In this document: positions 1 to 9,300 of the stretch, piece by piece
Numbering within the stretch: position 1 is the stretch's first letter
Layout of the letters: every line of letters starts with the position of its first letter
Translations under genes and position numbers: made by a program
Source: an uncultured Bacilli bacterium
GTDB lineage: Bacteria; Bacillota_I; Bacilli_A; ML615J-28; CAG-698
Length of the DNA: 19,758 nt
Assembly (NCBI GenBank): GCA_947624315.1
Contig: CANQJU010000006.1
Location: forward strand, 1 to 19,758
Reading direction: 5' to 3'
Notes under the pieces: model-generated
Told to the model about the DNA's origin: nothing
Databases searched by the model: none
Seen by the model: the letters and a program-made list of their open reading frames with translations, nothing else

Positions 1-153
1 ATAATAATGTCCTTTTAGATGCATCAATTCATCATGTGATCCAAATTCTATAATTTTTCCCTTGTCCATCACTATTAATTTATACATATAATGAGCAAAG
101 GCTAATCTATGAGATATCATAATCACAGTTTTATTTTTTAATTCATTTACAAA
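1..153 (-). pseudogene. 3' remnant of an ABC exporter ATP-binding domain
   Basis: The minus-strand frame opens just after a TAG at 154-156 and runs 51 codons to the window edge. It reads FVNELKNKTVIMISHRL, then a stretch ending GKIIEFGSHDELMHLKGHYY. This is the H-loop region and C-terminal end of an ABC exporter nucleotide-binding domain: the switch histidine in ISHRL, then the 'D.G.I.E.G.H.EL' block. Walker A, the LSGGQ signature and Walker B should lie just upstream, but none can be read in any minus-strand frame of 154-560. The gene therefore seems truncated at its 5' side by a deletion or rearrangement. The true 3' end lies outside the window. Family assignment is fairly sure; the substrate is unknown. 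A programmed frameshift is unlikely because the missing domains are simply absent. Confidence 0.75.
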
Positions 154-192
154 CTAAAAGTCATATTAACATATAAGTTGAAAAACATTTAT

Positions 193-558
193 CTAATTAT
201 TGTGGTTTGCTACGGAATCATCAACATGTAAATTTTTAGAATAAAAAGAAAGCATTGAGTTCCACGCCATATAAATACCTTTAAATTTTCCATGCAGTCC
301 CTTAAATCACAATGGAACATACTTCGGCAAAATAAAGAGTATTACAATCAGAATGATTATATAAACAATTTCTATTTTATCAAGAAATCTCGAAATTTTG
401 AGTACATAATTATTTTTATTAAAAAAGCGCATAGTAGCATTGTAATAGCCCATGGGTAACACTACATAATTTCCTATTTCCTTCTTAATCATTTTTAATA
501 AATAATACATTGATGGTAAAGAAATAGTAATAAGTAAAATAACGACGATATTGATCCA
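193..558 (-). pseudogene. broken small membrane-protein frame, unidentified
   Basis: A minus-strand frame is open from 558 to a TGA at 307-309, with the first ATG at 510. It encodes two hydrophobic segments: INIVVILLITISL near the start, and IVYIIILIVILFIL at the end, separated by a basic/aromatic stretch. After the TGA the same frame continues from 306 with FKGLHGKFKGIY and ends at a TAG at 193-195. No usable start codon in this frame follows the good AAGGAG at about 564-569. A GTG at 557-559 has suitable spacing, but in the neighbouring frame, where it meets a stop after about 25 codons. This fits a 5' frameshift plus an internal stop. The frame is also in phase with the ABC remnant at 1-153, so both could be one decayed gene, although chance gives that one time in three. 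I do not recognise the protein. Confidence 0.4.
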
Positions 559-699
559 CTAATATACTCCTTCTTATTCTATAATCAGTAAAGACAAAAG
601 CCATGAAAATATTTGATTTCCTAATAAACAATTTGCTTCTCCATATCAGTCTCAAACCCAACCATCATATTAAAGTTACTTTTTATATGTTGCTTCACA

Positions 700-2040
700 T
701 TAATTAAGTTTGGCTAATAAACATACCGTTTCAACATCAGCTGAATGAGGAAACATATCAACAAACTTCAATTTTTTTATTTCATATTTTTCTGATAAAA
801 TATTTAAATCTCTTGCTAATGTAGCTACATTACAAGAAACATAAACTAATTTATCAATATTTTTATTCATAATAGTATTTAAAAATACTTGATCGCAGCC
901 TTTACGCGGTGGATCAAACACAGCACAATTAAAGTGCACATCTAATTTTTGAATTACTTCTTCTGCGGCTCCCAAATAAAACTCAATATTATTAACATTA
1001 TTTATTTTAGAATTTTCTTTTGCATTAGCGATAGCTTGAGGAACAATTTCAATTCCATAAACCTTTTGGCAAAACTTACTTAAAGTAATTCCAATTGTTC
1101 CAACTCCACAATAAGCATCTAATAAAATGTCACTTTCTTTTAAATCTGCAAATTCTCTAACTATTTTATATAAGTTTTCTGTCTGTTCATGATTAACTTG
1201 AAAAAATGATTTATGAGATAAAACAAATTTATATCCTAAAATATCATCTATTAATTCATCTTTACCATATATAATTCTTGTCTTTTCGCCCAAAATAACA
1301 TTTGAATCTTTTTCTTGAACATTTATTAAAATACTTTTTACATATGGATAGCGTTTAATGATTTTTTCAACAATTTCCTTTTCGTTATTTAATTGATCCC
1401 TTTTTACAACCAAAATAATCATATATTCTTCTTGACAATTTTTTCTAATTAAAACATGTCTTAAAATACCTTGTTTATTGTTTTCAACATACCCATCAAT
1501 ATGATATTCATTAGCTAAATTCTTAATAAATTTAATTATATCATTTGATTCGTTAGTTTGAATATAGCATTCATCAAAAGGAATAATAAAATGCGTATTT
1601 TTGCGATAAAAACCGCATATTGTTTTATTATTAATTTTAGAAAATGGAACTTGTACTTTATTGCGATAGTAATATGGATTTTTCATCCCCACGATTCCTA
1701 AAGAATTAACATTTTGAATATGTCCAATTCTTTTTAAAGTTTCAATCCCCATTTTTTCTTTAAATGCTAGCTGAGATTGATAATTTAGATGCATAATATC
1801 GCATCCTCCACAATCCATAAAATGCTTGCAAATAGGTTTTACCCGATTGGGACTACTGTTTAGAGTTTTAATTACCTTAGCTGTACAATAATTGGAATTA
1901 ACCTTTTCAATCTCTAATTGACATTTTTCTCCAACTAAGGCATTGGATGCAAAAACAGTCATATCATTAATCTTAAATACACCTAATCCATCATGATTTA
2001 AATCAATGCATTCGCTTATAAATTTAAACCCTTTATCCAT
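700..2040 (-). CDS. rlmD: 23S rRNA (uracil-C5)-methyltransferase, RlmCD/RlmD type
   Basis: A SAM-dependent TrmA/RumA-family enzyme that makes 5-methyluridine in 23S rRNA. In Bacillus the equivalent enzyme (RlmCD, YefA) modifies both U747 and U1939. The 446 residues are full length for the family. An N-terminal TRAM/OB part spans about 1-60. Cys71, Cys77, Cys80 (CGGC) and Cys158 match the four ligands of the [4Fe-4S] cluster. The FFQVN motif is at 279-283, the SAM-binding DAYCGVGTIG at 309-318, and the FDPPRKGC loop at 375-382. The catalytic cysteine is Cys403 in YVSCN, and the terminal DVETV motif follows at 435-439. The start is an ATG after GGTGATATTAT. It lies 39 nt behind the hypothetical gene at 2080-2712 and probably shares its transcript. 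No clear intrinsic terminator follows. The specific site (747, 1939 or both) cannot be told from sequence. Confidence 0.93.
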   Translation of the reverse strand: MDKGFKFISECIDLNHDGLGVFKINDMTVFASNALVGEKCQLEIEKVNSNYCTAKVIKTLNSSPNRVKPICKHFMDCGGCDIMHLNYQSQLAFKEKMGIETLKRIGHIQNVNSLGIVGMKNPYYYRNKVQVPFSKINNKTICGFYRKNTHFIIPFDECYIQTNESNDIIKFIKNLANEYHIDGYVENNKQGILRHVLIRKNCQEEYMIILVVKRDQLNNEKEIVEKIIKRYPYVKSILINVQEKDSNVILGEKTRIIYGKDELIDDILGYKFVLSHKSFFQVNHEQTENLYKIVREFADLKESDILLDAYCGVGTIGITLSKFCQKVYGIEIVPQAIANAKENSKINNVNNIEFYLGAAEEVIQKLDVHFNCAVFDPPRKGCDQVFLNTIMNKNIDKLVYVSCNVATLARDLNILSEKYEIKKLKFVDMFPHSADVETVCLLAKLN

Positions 2041-2079
2041 ATAATATCACCATTATGATTATAACATATTTTCATAAAA

Positions 2080-2712
2080 TTAAAAAGAAAAAAGTAATGT
2101 TTGAAGAAGTTCTTCTTTGAACTTATAATATTGAAAATTATATTTTATGATTTTGATATTTTCTATTGTCAATTGTTTAGTAGATATTAAAATAATTCTT
2201 TTTTTAAATGTTTCAAAAAAAGAATCAATTTTGTAATTATAAGATGTATCATTAAATAAAACTAAAAATTCATTTTCATTTATTATTAATGTTAAATATT
2301 TGCTCATCTTTTGTAAAGAAAAATATTCATTTTCCTCAAATGATATTCCATAATCCTTTAAGGCTTTCACAGTAATAAGAAATAGCCAAAAATCATAATC
2401 ATAAAATATTCGAGAAATATTGGGATTTGATATAGTAACAATATAAAAATTGCGATTATCTTCAACATTTAATATCATTTGGTTATCTTCAAAAATTTTA
2501 AATAATAAATCATAACATCTTGAAATACGTCTATTAATTTTGTCCTTTAAAACAACTAAATGATAATTATCTGTTGAAACAATATAATCTTGCTTTACGA
2601 TATTTTCCATAATATTGTGCCAAATTAAGGGATAACTAATTATCAAATTATTAATAGATTGATAAAATTTAGTTTCGCGTCCACAATATAAACAATTATT
2701 TACGAAAATCAC
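2080..2712 (-). CDS. hypothetical protein with an N-terminal CxxC, start uncertain
   Basis: I do not recognise this protein of about 210 residues. It is rich in Ile, Asn, Phe and Tyr, with alternating charged and hydrophobic segments and no obvious membrane span or signal peptide, so it is probably cytosolic. The N-terminus carries NNCLYCGRE, a single CxxC pair that might bind metal, but no second pair is visible. The start is a puzzle. The GTG at 2710-2712 lies inside the GAGGTG sequence that looks like its own Shine-Dalgarno site, and the codon at the proper spacing after it is GTA (2701-2703). The gene begins 21 nt after the AI-2E transporter stop and precedes rlmD by 39 nt, so it looks like the middle gene of a three-gene unit. 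That it is a real gene is supported by its length and tight spacing, not by homology that I can name. Confidence 0.65.
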   Translation of the reverse strand: MIFVNNCLYCGRETKFYQSINNLIISYPLIWHNIMENIVKQDYIVSTDNYHLVVLKDKINRRISRCYDLLFKIFEDNQMILNVEDNRNFYIVTISNPNISRIFYDYDFWLFLITVKALKDYGISFEENEYFSLQKMSKYLTLIINENEFLVLFNDTSYNYKIDSFFETFKKRIILISTKQLTIENIKIIKYNFQYYKFKEELLQTLLFSF

Positions 2713-2733
2713 CTCATAATATTATATGAATTT

Positions 2734-3798
2734 TTATCTTTTAATATTATCAATTATCATTGATAGAGGATAATATTTTAGAATTGTTGAAAAAATAATG
2801 AGGAAAGGAACAGCAATTAACATACCTATGATTCCAAAAAGATGCTCAAAAATAAGCAAAAATAAGATTACCATTAAAGGATGATTATCAGTTTGTTTAC
2901 TTTGAATATATGGTGTTAAAAAGTTTGACTCAATGAGTTGAACTATTATAACAATTATTAATATTGCAAAGGCTTTTTGTGGGGATGATAATAAAGCAAA
3001 AACCACTGGGAAAGCTCCTCCGATATATGGTCCAATATAGGGAATTACATTGGTAACAGCAATAATACAGGCAAAAAATAAGGGATAACTTAAATGAGCA
3101 AAATAAAAAGCTGTTGTACAAACTATTATTAAAATAAGCATTACTAAAAATGTTCCACGAAAATACAAAGACATTTTTTTATTTAATTCACCCAAGAAAT
3201 CTTTAAATCTTATACGATTTTTACTAATCAAATAGTCCCTAATTTTACACAATATTTTTTCATAATCTAACAATAAATATAATAAAACAATTGGTACGAT
3301 GACAATAATACTAATATAATTCAAAAATTTATCAAAAATATTTTGAGGTAATGAATCTATTTCATTTATATAATTAGTGAGAAAGGTATTTATATTATCA
3401 AAAGTTGGCTGATAGTTTATTGGTAAAAAATCAAATTTATTAGCAAATTTATTAACCATTTCTTCTAATTCTTGAATAATTTTTGGGAAATTTTCTATTA
3501 ACAATTTAGTTTCTTTTATTGAATATGGTATTGTTGTTTTAAAAAGAATTATAATAATAGCAAGTAAAATTGTTACAACAGTAATAACTGCTAAAACTCT
3601 GCTTTTTTCATACTTTTGGAAAAAAACAACTATTGGTTGTAAAATAAATGCCAAAACAAAAGCAATTATAAAAGGTATTAATATTTTTAATATAAATAAT
3701 AAAATTAACTTTACATATGGAAATGTTTTAACAAATATAAATATTGATAAAATAGTTAGAATAAACAAAACTAATTTTTTAATATAAGCATTTTCCAT
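2734..3798 (-). CDS. AI-2E family (PF01594) membrane transporter
   Basis: An integral membrane protein of the AI-2E transporter family (formerly UPF0118/DUF20). Members have been linked to export of autoinducer-2 and to Na+/H+ exchange, so the family name does not fix the substrate. At 354 residues it has the usual length. Hydrophobic segments lie at about 9-25, 31-56, 68-88, 161-178, 214-234, 236-252, 262-290 and 308-341. The loop between the third and fourth (about 92-158) is soluble, as in the family. The diagnostic IPYIGPYIGG is at 252-261, followed by a QLIESNFLTPYI block at 287-298. The ATG follows ATTGGTGATTTC, a good ribosome-binding site. It starts just downstream of the gap terminator, and I see no convincing promoter in the 40 nt between them, so it may depend on read-through. 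Confidence 0.9.
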   Translation of the reverse strand: MENAYIKKLVLFILTILSIFIFVKTFPYVKLILLFILKILIPFIIAFVLAFILQPIVVFFQKYEKSRVLAVITVVTILLAIIIILFKTTIPYSIKETKLLIENFPKIIQELEEMVNKFANKFDFLPINYQPTFDNINTFLTNYINEIDSLPQNIFDKFLNYISIIVIVPIVLLYLLLDYEKILCKIRDYLISKNRIRFKDFLGELNKKMSLYFRGTFLVMLILIIVCTTAFYFAHLSYPLFFACIIAVTNVIPYIGPYIGGAFPVVFALLSSPQKAFAILIIVIIVQLIESNFLTPYIQSKQTDNHPLMVILFLLIFEHLFGIIGMLIAVPFLIIFSTILKYYPLSMIIDNIKR

Positions 3799-3841
3799 GA
3801 AATCACCAATATTATTGTGTGCTAATTTTATTATTTATAAT

Positions 3842-3871
3842 AAAAAAAGAGAAAGATTTTCATCTTTCTCT
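3842..3871 (-). terminator. intrinsic terminator of gap
   Basis: A perfect 10-bp stem pairs 3848-3857 with 3862-3871. On the minus-strand RNA the loop is GAAA, a GNRA tetraloop, and a run of seven U follows. It lies 10 nt beyond the gap stop codon. This is a strong rho-independent terminator facing the AI-2E gene. Confidence 0.95.
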
Positions 3872-3881
3872 AATTAATTTA

Positions 3882-4895
3882 CTATTTTAATTCAGCAAAG
3901 TATTTAATAGTACGTACCATTTGTGATGTATATGAATTTTCATTATCATACCATGAAACAACTTTAACTAATGATTTGCCTTCACCTAAAGGTGTAACTT
4001 TAGTTTGTGTTCCATCGAATAATGATCCACAAGTAATACCTACGATATCAGATGATACTAATTCTTCTTCTGTATATCCAAATGAAGGATTAGCAGCAGC
4101 TTTCATTGCAGCGTTAACATCACTTGCTGTAACTTCTTTGTTAACAACAGCTACTAACTCAGTAACTGAACCAGTAGCAACTGGAACACGTTGAGCAGCA
4201 CCATCTAATTTTCCAGCTAATTCAGGAATAACTAAACCAATTGCTTTAGCAGCACCAGTAGAGTTAGGAACGATATTAATAGCAGCAGCACGTGCTCTTC
4301 TTAAATCACCTTTTCTATGTGGGCCATCTAATACCATTTGATCACCAGTATAAGCATGGATTGTTGTCATAAATCCTTTTTCAATTGGAGCTAATTTATT
4401 TAATGTATTAGCCATAGGAGCTAAACAGTTAGTAGTACAACTTGCAGCAGAAATAATTGTATCACTTGCTTTTAATGTTTTTTCGTTAACACCAAAAACA
4501 ACTGTAGGTAAATCATTTCCAGCTGGAGCAGAAATAACTACTTTTTTAGCACCAGCATCTATATGTGCTTGAGCTTTTGCTTTTGAAGTATAGAATCCTG
4601 TGCATTCTAATACAACTTCAACACCTAATTTACCCCAAGGTAAATTAGCAGCATCTTTTTCAGCATAAATTGTGATTTCTTTTCCATCAACTTCGATTGC
4701 GCCTTCTTTTGCAACAACTGTATCAGCTTTTGCATAGCGTCCTTGTGATGAATCATATTTTAATAAATGAGCTAACATTTTAGCATCAGTTAAATCGTTA
4801 ATTGCAACGATTTCATAACCTTCAGCACCGAACATCTGTCTGAAAGCAAGACGTCCAATACGTCCAAAACCATTTATAGCTACTTTTACAGCCAT
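3882..4895 (-). CDS. gap: glyceraldehyde-3-phosphate dehydrogenase (NAD type)
   Basis: Phosphorylating GAPDH of glycolysis, converting glyceraldehyde-3-phosphate, NAD+ and phosphate to 1,3-bisphosphoglycerate in the cytosol. The 337 residues are full length. The Rossmann motif INGFGRIGR is at 7-15. Asp34 in AINDLTD favours NAD over NADP. The catalytic Cys153 is in SAASCTTNC, and His180 in TTIHAYTGD is its partner. The phosphate-site QRVP is at 235-238, and WYDNENSY is near the C-terminus. The gene has its own sigma-A-type promoter, a strong AAGGAGGAATTTAA ribosome-binding site and its own terminator. Its composition, with many GCA/GCT, GTT and GAA codons, is less AT-biased than its neighbours, as expected for a highly expressed gene. 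It stands alone here rather than with pgk, tpi and the other lower-glycolysis genes. Confidence 0.98.
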   Translation of the reverse strand: MAVKVAINGFGRIGRLAFRQMFGAEGYEIVAINDLTDAKMLAHLLKYDSSQGRYAKADTVVAKEGAIEVDGKEITIYAEKDAANLPWGKLGVEVVLECTGFYTSKAKAQAHIDAGAKKVVISAPAGNDLPTVVFGVNEKTLKASDTIISAASCTTNCLAPMANTLNKLAPIEKGFMTTIHAYTGDQMVLDGPHRKGDLRRARAAAINIVPNSTGAAKAIGLVIPELAGKLDGAAQRVPVATGSVTELVAVVNKEVTASDVNAAMKAAANPSFGYTEEELVSSDIVGITCGSLFDGTQTKVTPLGEGKSLVKVVSWYDNENSYTSQMVRTIKYFAELK

Positions 4896-4936
4896 TTTAA
4901 ATTCCTCCTTATGGTTCTTCTTTTTTTACGTATAGT

Positions 4937-4965
4937 ATTTTATCACTTTTTCCAATTTTTTTCAA
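4937..4965 (-). promoter_or_regulatory. gap promoter
   Basis: On the minus strand, a -35 TTGAAA (4960-4965) and a -10 TAAAAT (4937-4942) are separated by exactly 17 bp. The -10 ends about 40 nt upstream of the gap ATG. Confidence 0.8.
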
Positions 4966-4988
4966 TAGATTTGATAATATTTTTTAAA

Positions 4989-5420
4989 TTATTTATCTGC
5001 AAGTAAATACTCAATTGCCTCTTTATAACTTTCAAAATGTTTTCCAAAGAATGTTTTTTCGCATACATCATGAATTACTGATATTTTACGAAACTCTTCT
5101 CTTTTGGTAATATCAGATAAATGTACTTCAATAGTTCTTATATTTAAAGATGCAATGGCATCACGTATAGCATATGAATAATGAGTATATGCTCCAGCAT
5201 TTAAAACAATTCCATCAACTTTTTCAAAATAAGCTTCTTGTAATTTATCAATAATAGCTCCTTCATGATTAGATTGAAATACTTCAATTTCTGTATTATA
5301 TTTTTTACCTAACTCTAATAAATATTTTTTTAAATCATCATAACTATTATTACCATATATCTTTTTTTCTCTTATTCCTAAAAAATTTAAATTTGGACCA
5401 TTAATAACTAATATTTTCAT
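4989..5420 (-). CDS. aroQ: type II 3-dehydroquinate dehydratase
   Basis: Cytosolic enzyme of the shikimate pathway that dehydrates 3-dehydroquinate to 3-dehydroshikimate. The 143 residues match the small dodecameric type II class. NGPNLNFLG is at 7-15. Arg17 and the catalytic Tyr22 are in GIREKKIYG; the usual proline before the tyrosine is absent. QSNHEGAIID is at 49-58, NAGAYTHYS at 74-82, and EVHLSD at 98-103 contains the active-site His100. Arg111 is in REEFRKIS. The start is an ATG after AAAGAGGTAATTTTAT. It has its own promoter and no clear terminator, so transcripts may run on into gap. No other shikimate gene is in the window; a lone aroQ away from an aro cluster is common in Bacilli. 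Confidence 0.96.
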   Translation of the reverse strand: MKILVINGPNLNFLGIREKKIYGNNSYDDLKKYLLELGKKYNTEIEVFQSNHEGAIIDKLQEAYFEKVDGIVLNAGAYTHYSYAIRDAIASLNIRTIEVHLSDITKREEFRKISVIHDVCEKTFFGKHFESYKEAIEYLLADK

Positions 5421-5442
5421 ATAAAATTACCTCTTTATAAAT

Positions 5443-5471
5443 AGTATATAATATTTTCATTTTTTTGTAAA
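5443..5471 (-). promoter_or_regulatory. aroQ promoter
   Basis: Minus-strand -35 TTTACA (5466-5471) and -10 TATACT (5443-5448) with 17-bp spacing. The -35 box overlaps the U-tract of the terminator of the preceding gene. Confidence 0.75.
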
Positions 5472-5497
5472 TAAAATGCTCTGTTTTTAGCAGAGCA
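5465..5497 (-). terminator. terminator of the Bax-inhibitor-1 family gene
   Basis: The stem TGCTCTG (5477-5483) pairs with CAGAGCA (5491-5497) around a 7-nt loop. On the minus strand it is followed by a U-rich, A-interrupted tract. It lies 7 nt past the stop at 5505. The imperfect tract suggests moderate efficiency. Confidence 0.75.
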
Positions 5498-5504
5498 AAT
5501 TTTA

Positions 5505-6230
5505 TTAGTCTTTATTAGAAAAGGCAATAGCAACAATTCTAAGTATTTCTAAGTATAACCAAACTAGAGTAAATGATAAACCGAATGATGCATACCATTC
5601 CATTTCTTTTGGCATTCCACCTTCAACTATTCTTCTGATAGTATCAAGATCCATTAACAAATATAAAGCTGCTAAGAATACTGTAACAACAGATACTCCT
5701 AAAGAAAGTCCCCAGTTCATAGTTTGATTAGTAAGCATCATAATCAAATATAATAAAGCTTCACTAATTAGAAAACTTAACGCAAAAGTTATTAAGAAAC
5801 GAAAGAACTTACCATTAACTTTAACAACATTTGTTAAGAATAAAGTAGTTACAACAGCAAAAACGACAAAAGTTGATACTAATGCTGTAATAACTGCACC
5901 ATCTAGTAAATAGCTATAAACCATTGAAGTAAATCCAACTAAAACTCCTTCAAACAAACAATATAAGCTTCCAAATATTTTTGATTTAGTTGGTACAAGG
6001 AAAGCAATGATTGATGTAATAACTGTTGCAACTGAAGAAACAATAATTGTTCCTAAATACAACGATGTATTCATCATTCCTAAAGCAATTCCTCCAAAAG
6101 CACCAATAACTACAAACAATAAATATAGTAAGGTTTTTTTGGCAACTCCTGAATAAGTGGCAGCTTGATAATCTTCCATAGCATATTCACGATTCATCAA
6201 TCTTCTTAAAACCGCATTTGATTGTCTCAT
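5505..6230 (-). CDS. Bax inhibitor-1/YccA family membrane protein
   Basis: A 241-residue integral membrane protein of the Bax inhibitor-1 group with the N-terminal MRQSN signature (PF12811-like subfamily). Seven hydrophobic segments fall at about 33-53, 57-79, 86-108, 113-133, 143-165, 172-194 and 213-236. The conserved LLMDLDTI at 191-198 and GGMPKEMEWYASFG at 204-217 are typical; the buried acidic pair of the last helices is thought to gate Ca2+ or H+ leak in the wider superfamily, e.g. YetJ of Bacillus. The biological role of this subfamily is not settled. The ATG follows GGGGTGAATTAAAT. It lies 80 nt behind polC with its own promoter and a terminator, so it is probably monocistronic, with some polC read-through. 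Confidence 0.92.
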   Translation of the reverse strand: MRQSNAVLRRLMNREYAMEDYQAATYSGVAKKTLLYLLFVVIGAFGGIALGMMNTSLYLGTIIVSSVATVITSIIAFLVPTKSKIFGSLYCLFEGVLVGFTSMVYSYLLDGAVITALVSTFVVFAVVTTLFLTNVVKVNGKFFRFLITFALSFLISEALLYLIMMLTNQTMNWGLSLGVSVVTVFLAALYLLMDLDTIRRIVEGGMPKEMEWYASFGLSFTLVWLYLEILRIVAIAFSNKD

Positions 6231-6264
6231 ATTTAATTCACCCCATTTTTAATAATTCATATAT

Positions 6265-6292
6265 ATTATACACCTTTTTTATATTTTATCAA
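6265..6292 (-). promoter_or_regulatory. promoter of the Bax-inhibitor-1 family gene
   Basis: Minus-strand -35 TTGATA (6287-6292) and a consensus -10 TATAAT (6265-6270) with a 16-bp spacer. It sits between the polC stop and the gene. Confidence 0.75.
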
Positions 6293-6309
6293 TTGGAATT
6301 AGTGATAAA

Positions 6310-9300
6310 TCATCTATAATCGTCATTATTGAACAATCCAAATTGATCATCATCAGGTAAATCTTTAAAAATACCTAAACGATTAAATTTTTCAACAAGT
6401 GTATTATTAATTCTTGTTCTTCTCACAACATCTTTTTTAGATGTAAAAGGATATTCATTTCGAGCATCAACTATTGATTTAGCAATTGATGGGCCTAAAG
6501 AATCCATTGCACTAAATGGTATTATTAAATTTGATCCATCGATTACAAAGTTTTGCCAATCAGATTTATAAATATCTATTTGTTTAAATGAAAAGCCTCT
6601 TTCCATCATTTCTAAAGATAGAAGTAAAGTAATATATACTTTTTGTTCTTTTGGAGAAAGTTTCTTTTGCGCATTTAATTCTTTTAAACGTCCTTTAACT
6701 GCTTCCTTGCCTTCAACCATTGTTTCTATTTCAAAAGCGTCAGCTCTTTTTGAGAAGAATCCCGCATAGTAATAAATTGGTCTATAAAGTTTGAACCATC
6801 CAATTCTTAAAGCCATAATAACATAAGCAGTTGCATGAGCTTTAGGGAACATGTATTTTATTGATTTACATGATTGTATATACCAATCAGGAACATTATG
6901 TTTTCTCATTTCATCTTCTTGCTCTTTTTTTAAGCCTTTACCTTTACGAACACTTTCCATAATGGTAAATGCATCAAGAGCTGGTAAATCTTTAGAAATT
7001 AAATAAGACATAATATCATCACGACATCCGATCAATTCATTAAAATGTATGCTGGTAACTCCTGGTTTTTGTCCTAAAAATATCTCTCGCATATTTCCAT
7101 TCCAAATACCTTCACCATGACTCAATCCAGATATTTTTATTAAATCACTAACAGTTTCCGGACGTATTTCTCTTAACATATCCTTAGCCAAATTTGTTCC
7201 AAATTCTGGTAGTCCAGTTGTCCCTATTTCTTCAAGGATATCTTGAGATTTAACATTCAAAACACTAACACCAGAAAACATTTTTAAAACTTCTTTGTCT
7301 GATAATGGAATATCTTCAACTTTAGAGAATGGGAATTTATCTGGTTCATTTTCAACATAGTTCATCAATTGACGAATCATTGTTGGGTCATCATGTCCTA
7401 AAATATCAAGTTTTAATAAATTTGATTCAAAACTATGATATCCATGATGTGTTGTTTGCCAACTTAATGATGTATCATCAGCAGGATATTGAACAGGTGT
7501 AATTTCATTTATATCTATACCTTTAGGGACAACAACAATTCCTCCTGGATGTTGACCAGTTGTTCTTTTAACATCAACTAACTTTTCAGCTTGTCTATCT
7601 AGTTCACAATTACGAACTTGTTTTTTAATACGCTCGTAATGCCCTTTAACATATCCATAAGCTATTGTTGAAGCAATCTTGCTAATAGTTCCAGCTCTAA
7701 AAGTATATTCTTTTCCAAATATTTGACGACAAAAATCGTGAGCTTTTTCTTGATATTCACCAGAAAAGTTCAAATCAATATCAGGAGTCTTCGTTCCATC
7801 AAATCCTAAGAATGTTTCAAATGGAATATCACATCCATCACTAATCATTTCTTCCCCACAAATAGGACATTTCTTCTTTGGTAAGTCATAACCAGTACCA
7901 GCATTTTGTAAATCATCTTTTAAAGATAATTGTTCAGGCGTTTGACCATATTTTCTAGACTCTTCTGGAGATAATTTAAAAGCGGTAAAATGACACTTAG
8001 GACATACATAATGTGGAGGCAGAGAATTTACTTCAGTTATTCCCATGAAGTTAGCAACTAAACTTGAACCTACAGAACCTCTACTTCCAACAACATATCC
8101 AGCATCACGTGAATGTTTAACTAACATATGCGCAATATAATATATTGAAGCAAAGTTATTATTAATAATACTATCTAATTCTTTTTCCAAACGATCGGAA
8201 ATAAGTTTAGGTAAATTTTCACCATATTTTTGATGAGCAGTTGTCATTGTTAAACGTTCAACTTCGGCCTTAGCTGAAGGTATTCCTTCAGATGCCATAA
8301 AATCATCACCAGGAGCAAATAACTTCTTAGGGAACAAAGAAAACTTTTCAATAGAATCAGCAATTAAATTACTATTGACGACAACAATTTCATCAGCTAA
8401 TTCTTTACCTAAGAAACTAAATTCATTAAGCATTTCTTCTGTTGTGCGGAAATGTTGACTTGGTAAATTCTTAATCTCATATAGATCATGCATACCACCA
8501 CCAACCATAGGAACCTCAAAAAGCATTTTACGAAATTCTGTATCTTGAGGATCGAGTTGATGAACATCTCCTGTTGCCACAACAATTTTTCCTTTTTCAT
8601 TACCAGCTTTAATAATTTTTTTAATTATTTCTTGAATATGCTCAATAGTTATTTCCCCGCCACTTGATTCAACAATATGTGAGTATACCATTGGTGGTTG
8701 AACTTCTAAATAATCATAAAAATCAACACAATCTAATAATTCTTCATAACTATTATTCATGGCTTTTTCAAAAACTTCACCACGATAACAACTACTTCCT
8801 ATTAGTAAACCATCGCGATGTTTCTCTAAAAACTTTTTTAATATGCGTGGTTCATGAGCAAAATTAACTGTATGTGATTGACTTATAATTTTATTTAAAT
8901 TAATTAAACCATCATGATTCTTAGCAAGAATAGTTACATGTGATGGAAAGGCCAATTTAAAGGCTTCTTCATCTAAAATCAAACTATTTATTTGACTATA
9001 ATTATGAATATTTAATTCAAATAAATGGTTTAACATCTTTATAAAAATTTCAGCTGTTGTTTTAGCATCATAAATAGCACGGTGATGTTGCTCTAAATCA
9101 ACATCAAAGAACTTAGCCAATGCTTTCAAGTTAAAACGTTTAAGCTTATCGCCATAACAAACACGTGCTAATTGCAAAGTATCGATTGTTGGGATAACAC
9201 CTTGATATAAATTTAAATCTTTTAAATTTCGATATAAATGTGAATTATCAAATGTGGCATTATGAGCAACTAAAATCGAATCTTTATAAAATTCAATAAA

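Noticed and set aside
307..309. TGA in the middle of the small membrane frame as a tryptophan codon (genetic code 4)
   Set aside because: The conserved genes in the window use TGG for tryptophan and contain no in-frame TGA. polC ends in TGA just after its conserved C-terminal region. The standard code fits better.
561..699. Possible short peptide genes between rlmD and the membrane remnant (for example MMVGFETDMEKQIVY)
   Set aside because: It is only 15 codons, with no good ribosome-binding site and no repeats or leader-peptide motif. A weak AT-rich hairpin just after rlmD lacks a U-tract and is not called as a terminator.
3976..4194. Plus-strand open frame of 72 codons inside gap
   Set aside because: It is antisense to a highly conserved gene, and no promoter or ribosome-binding site supports it. 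The same holds for the plus-strand frames at 8664-8867, 9984-10506, 11156-11350 and 16105-16329.
4896..4988. Terminator for aroQ between aroQ and gap
   Set aside because: Only short AT-rich inverted repeats are present, with no stable stem; the segment is better explained by the gap promoter and leader.
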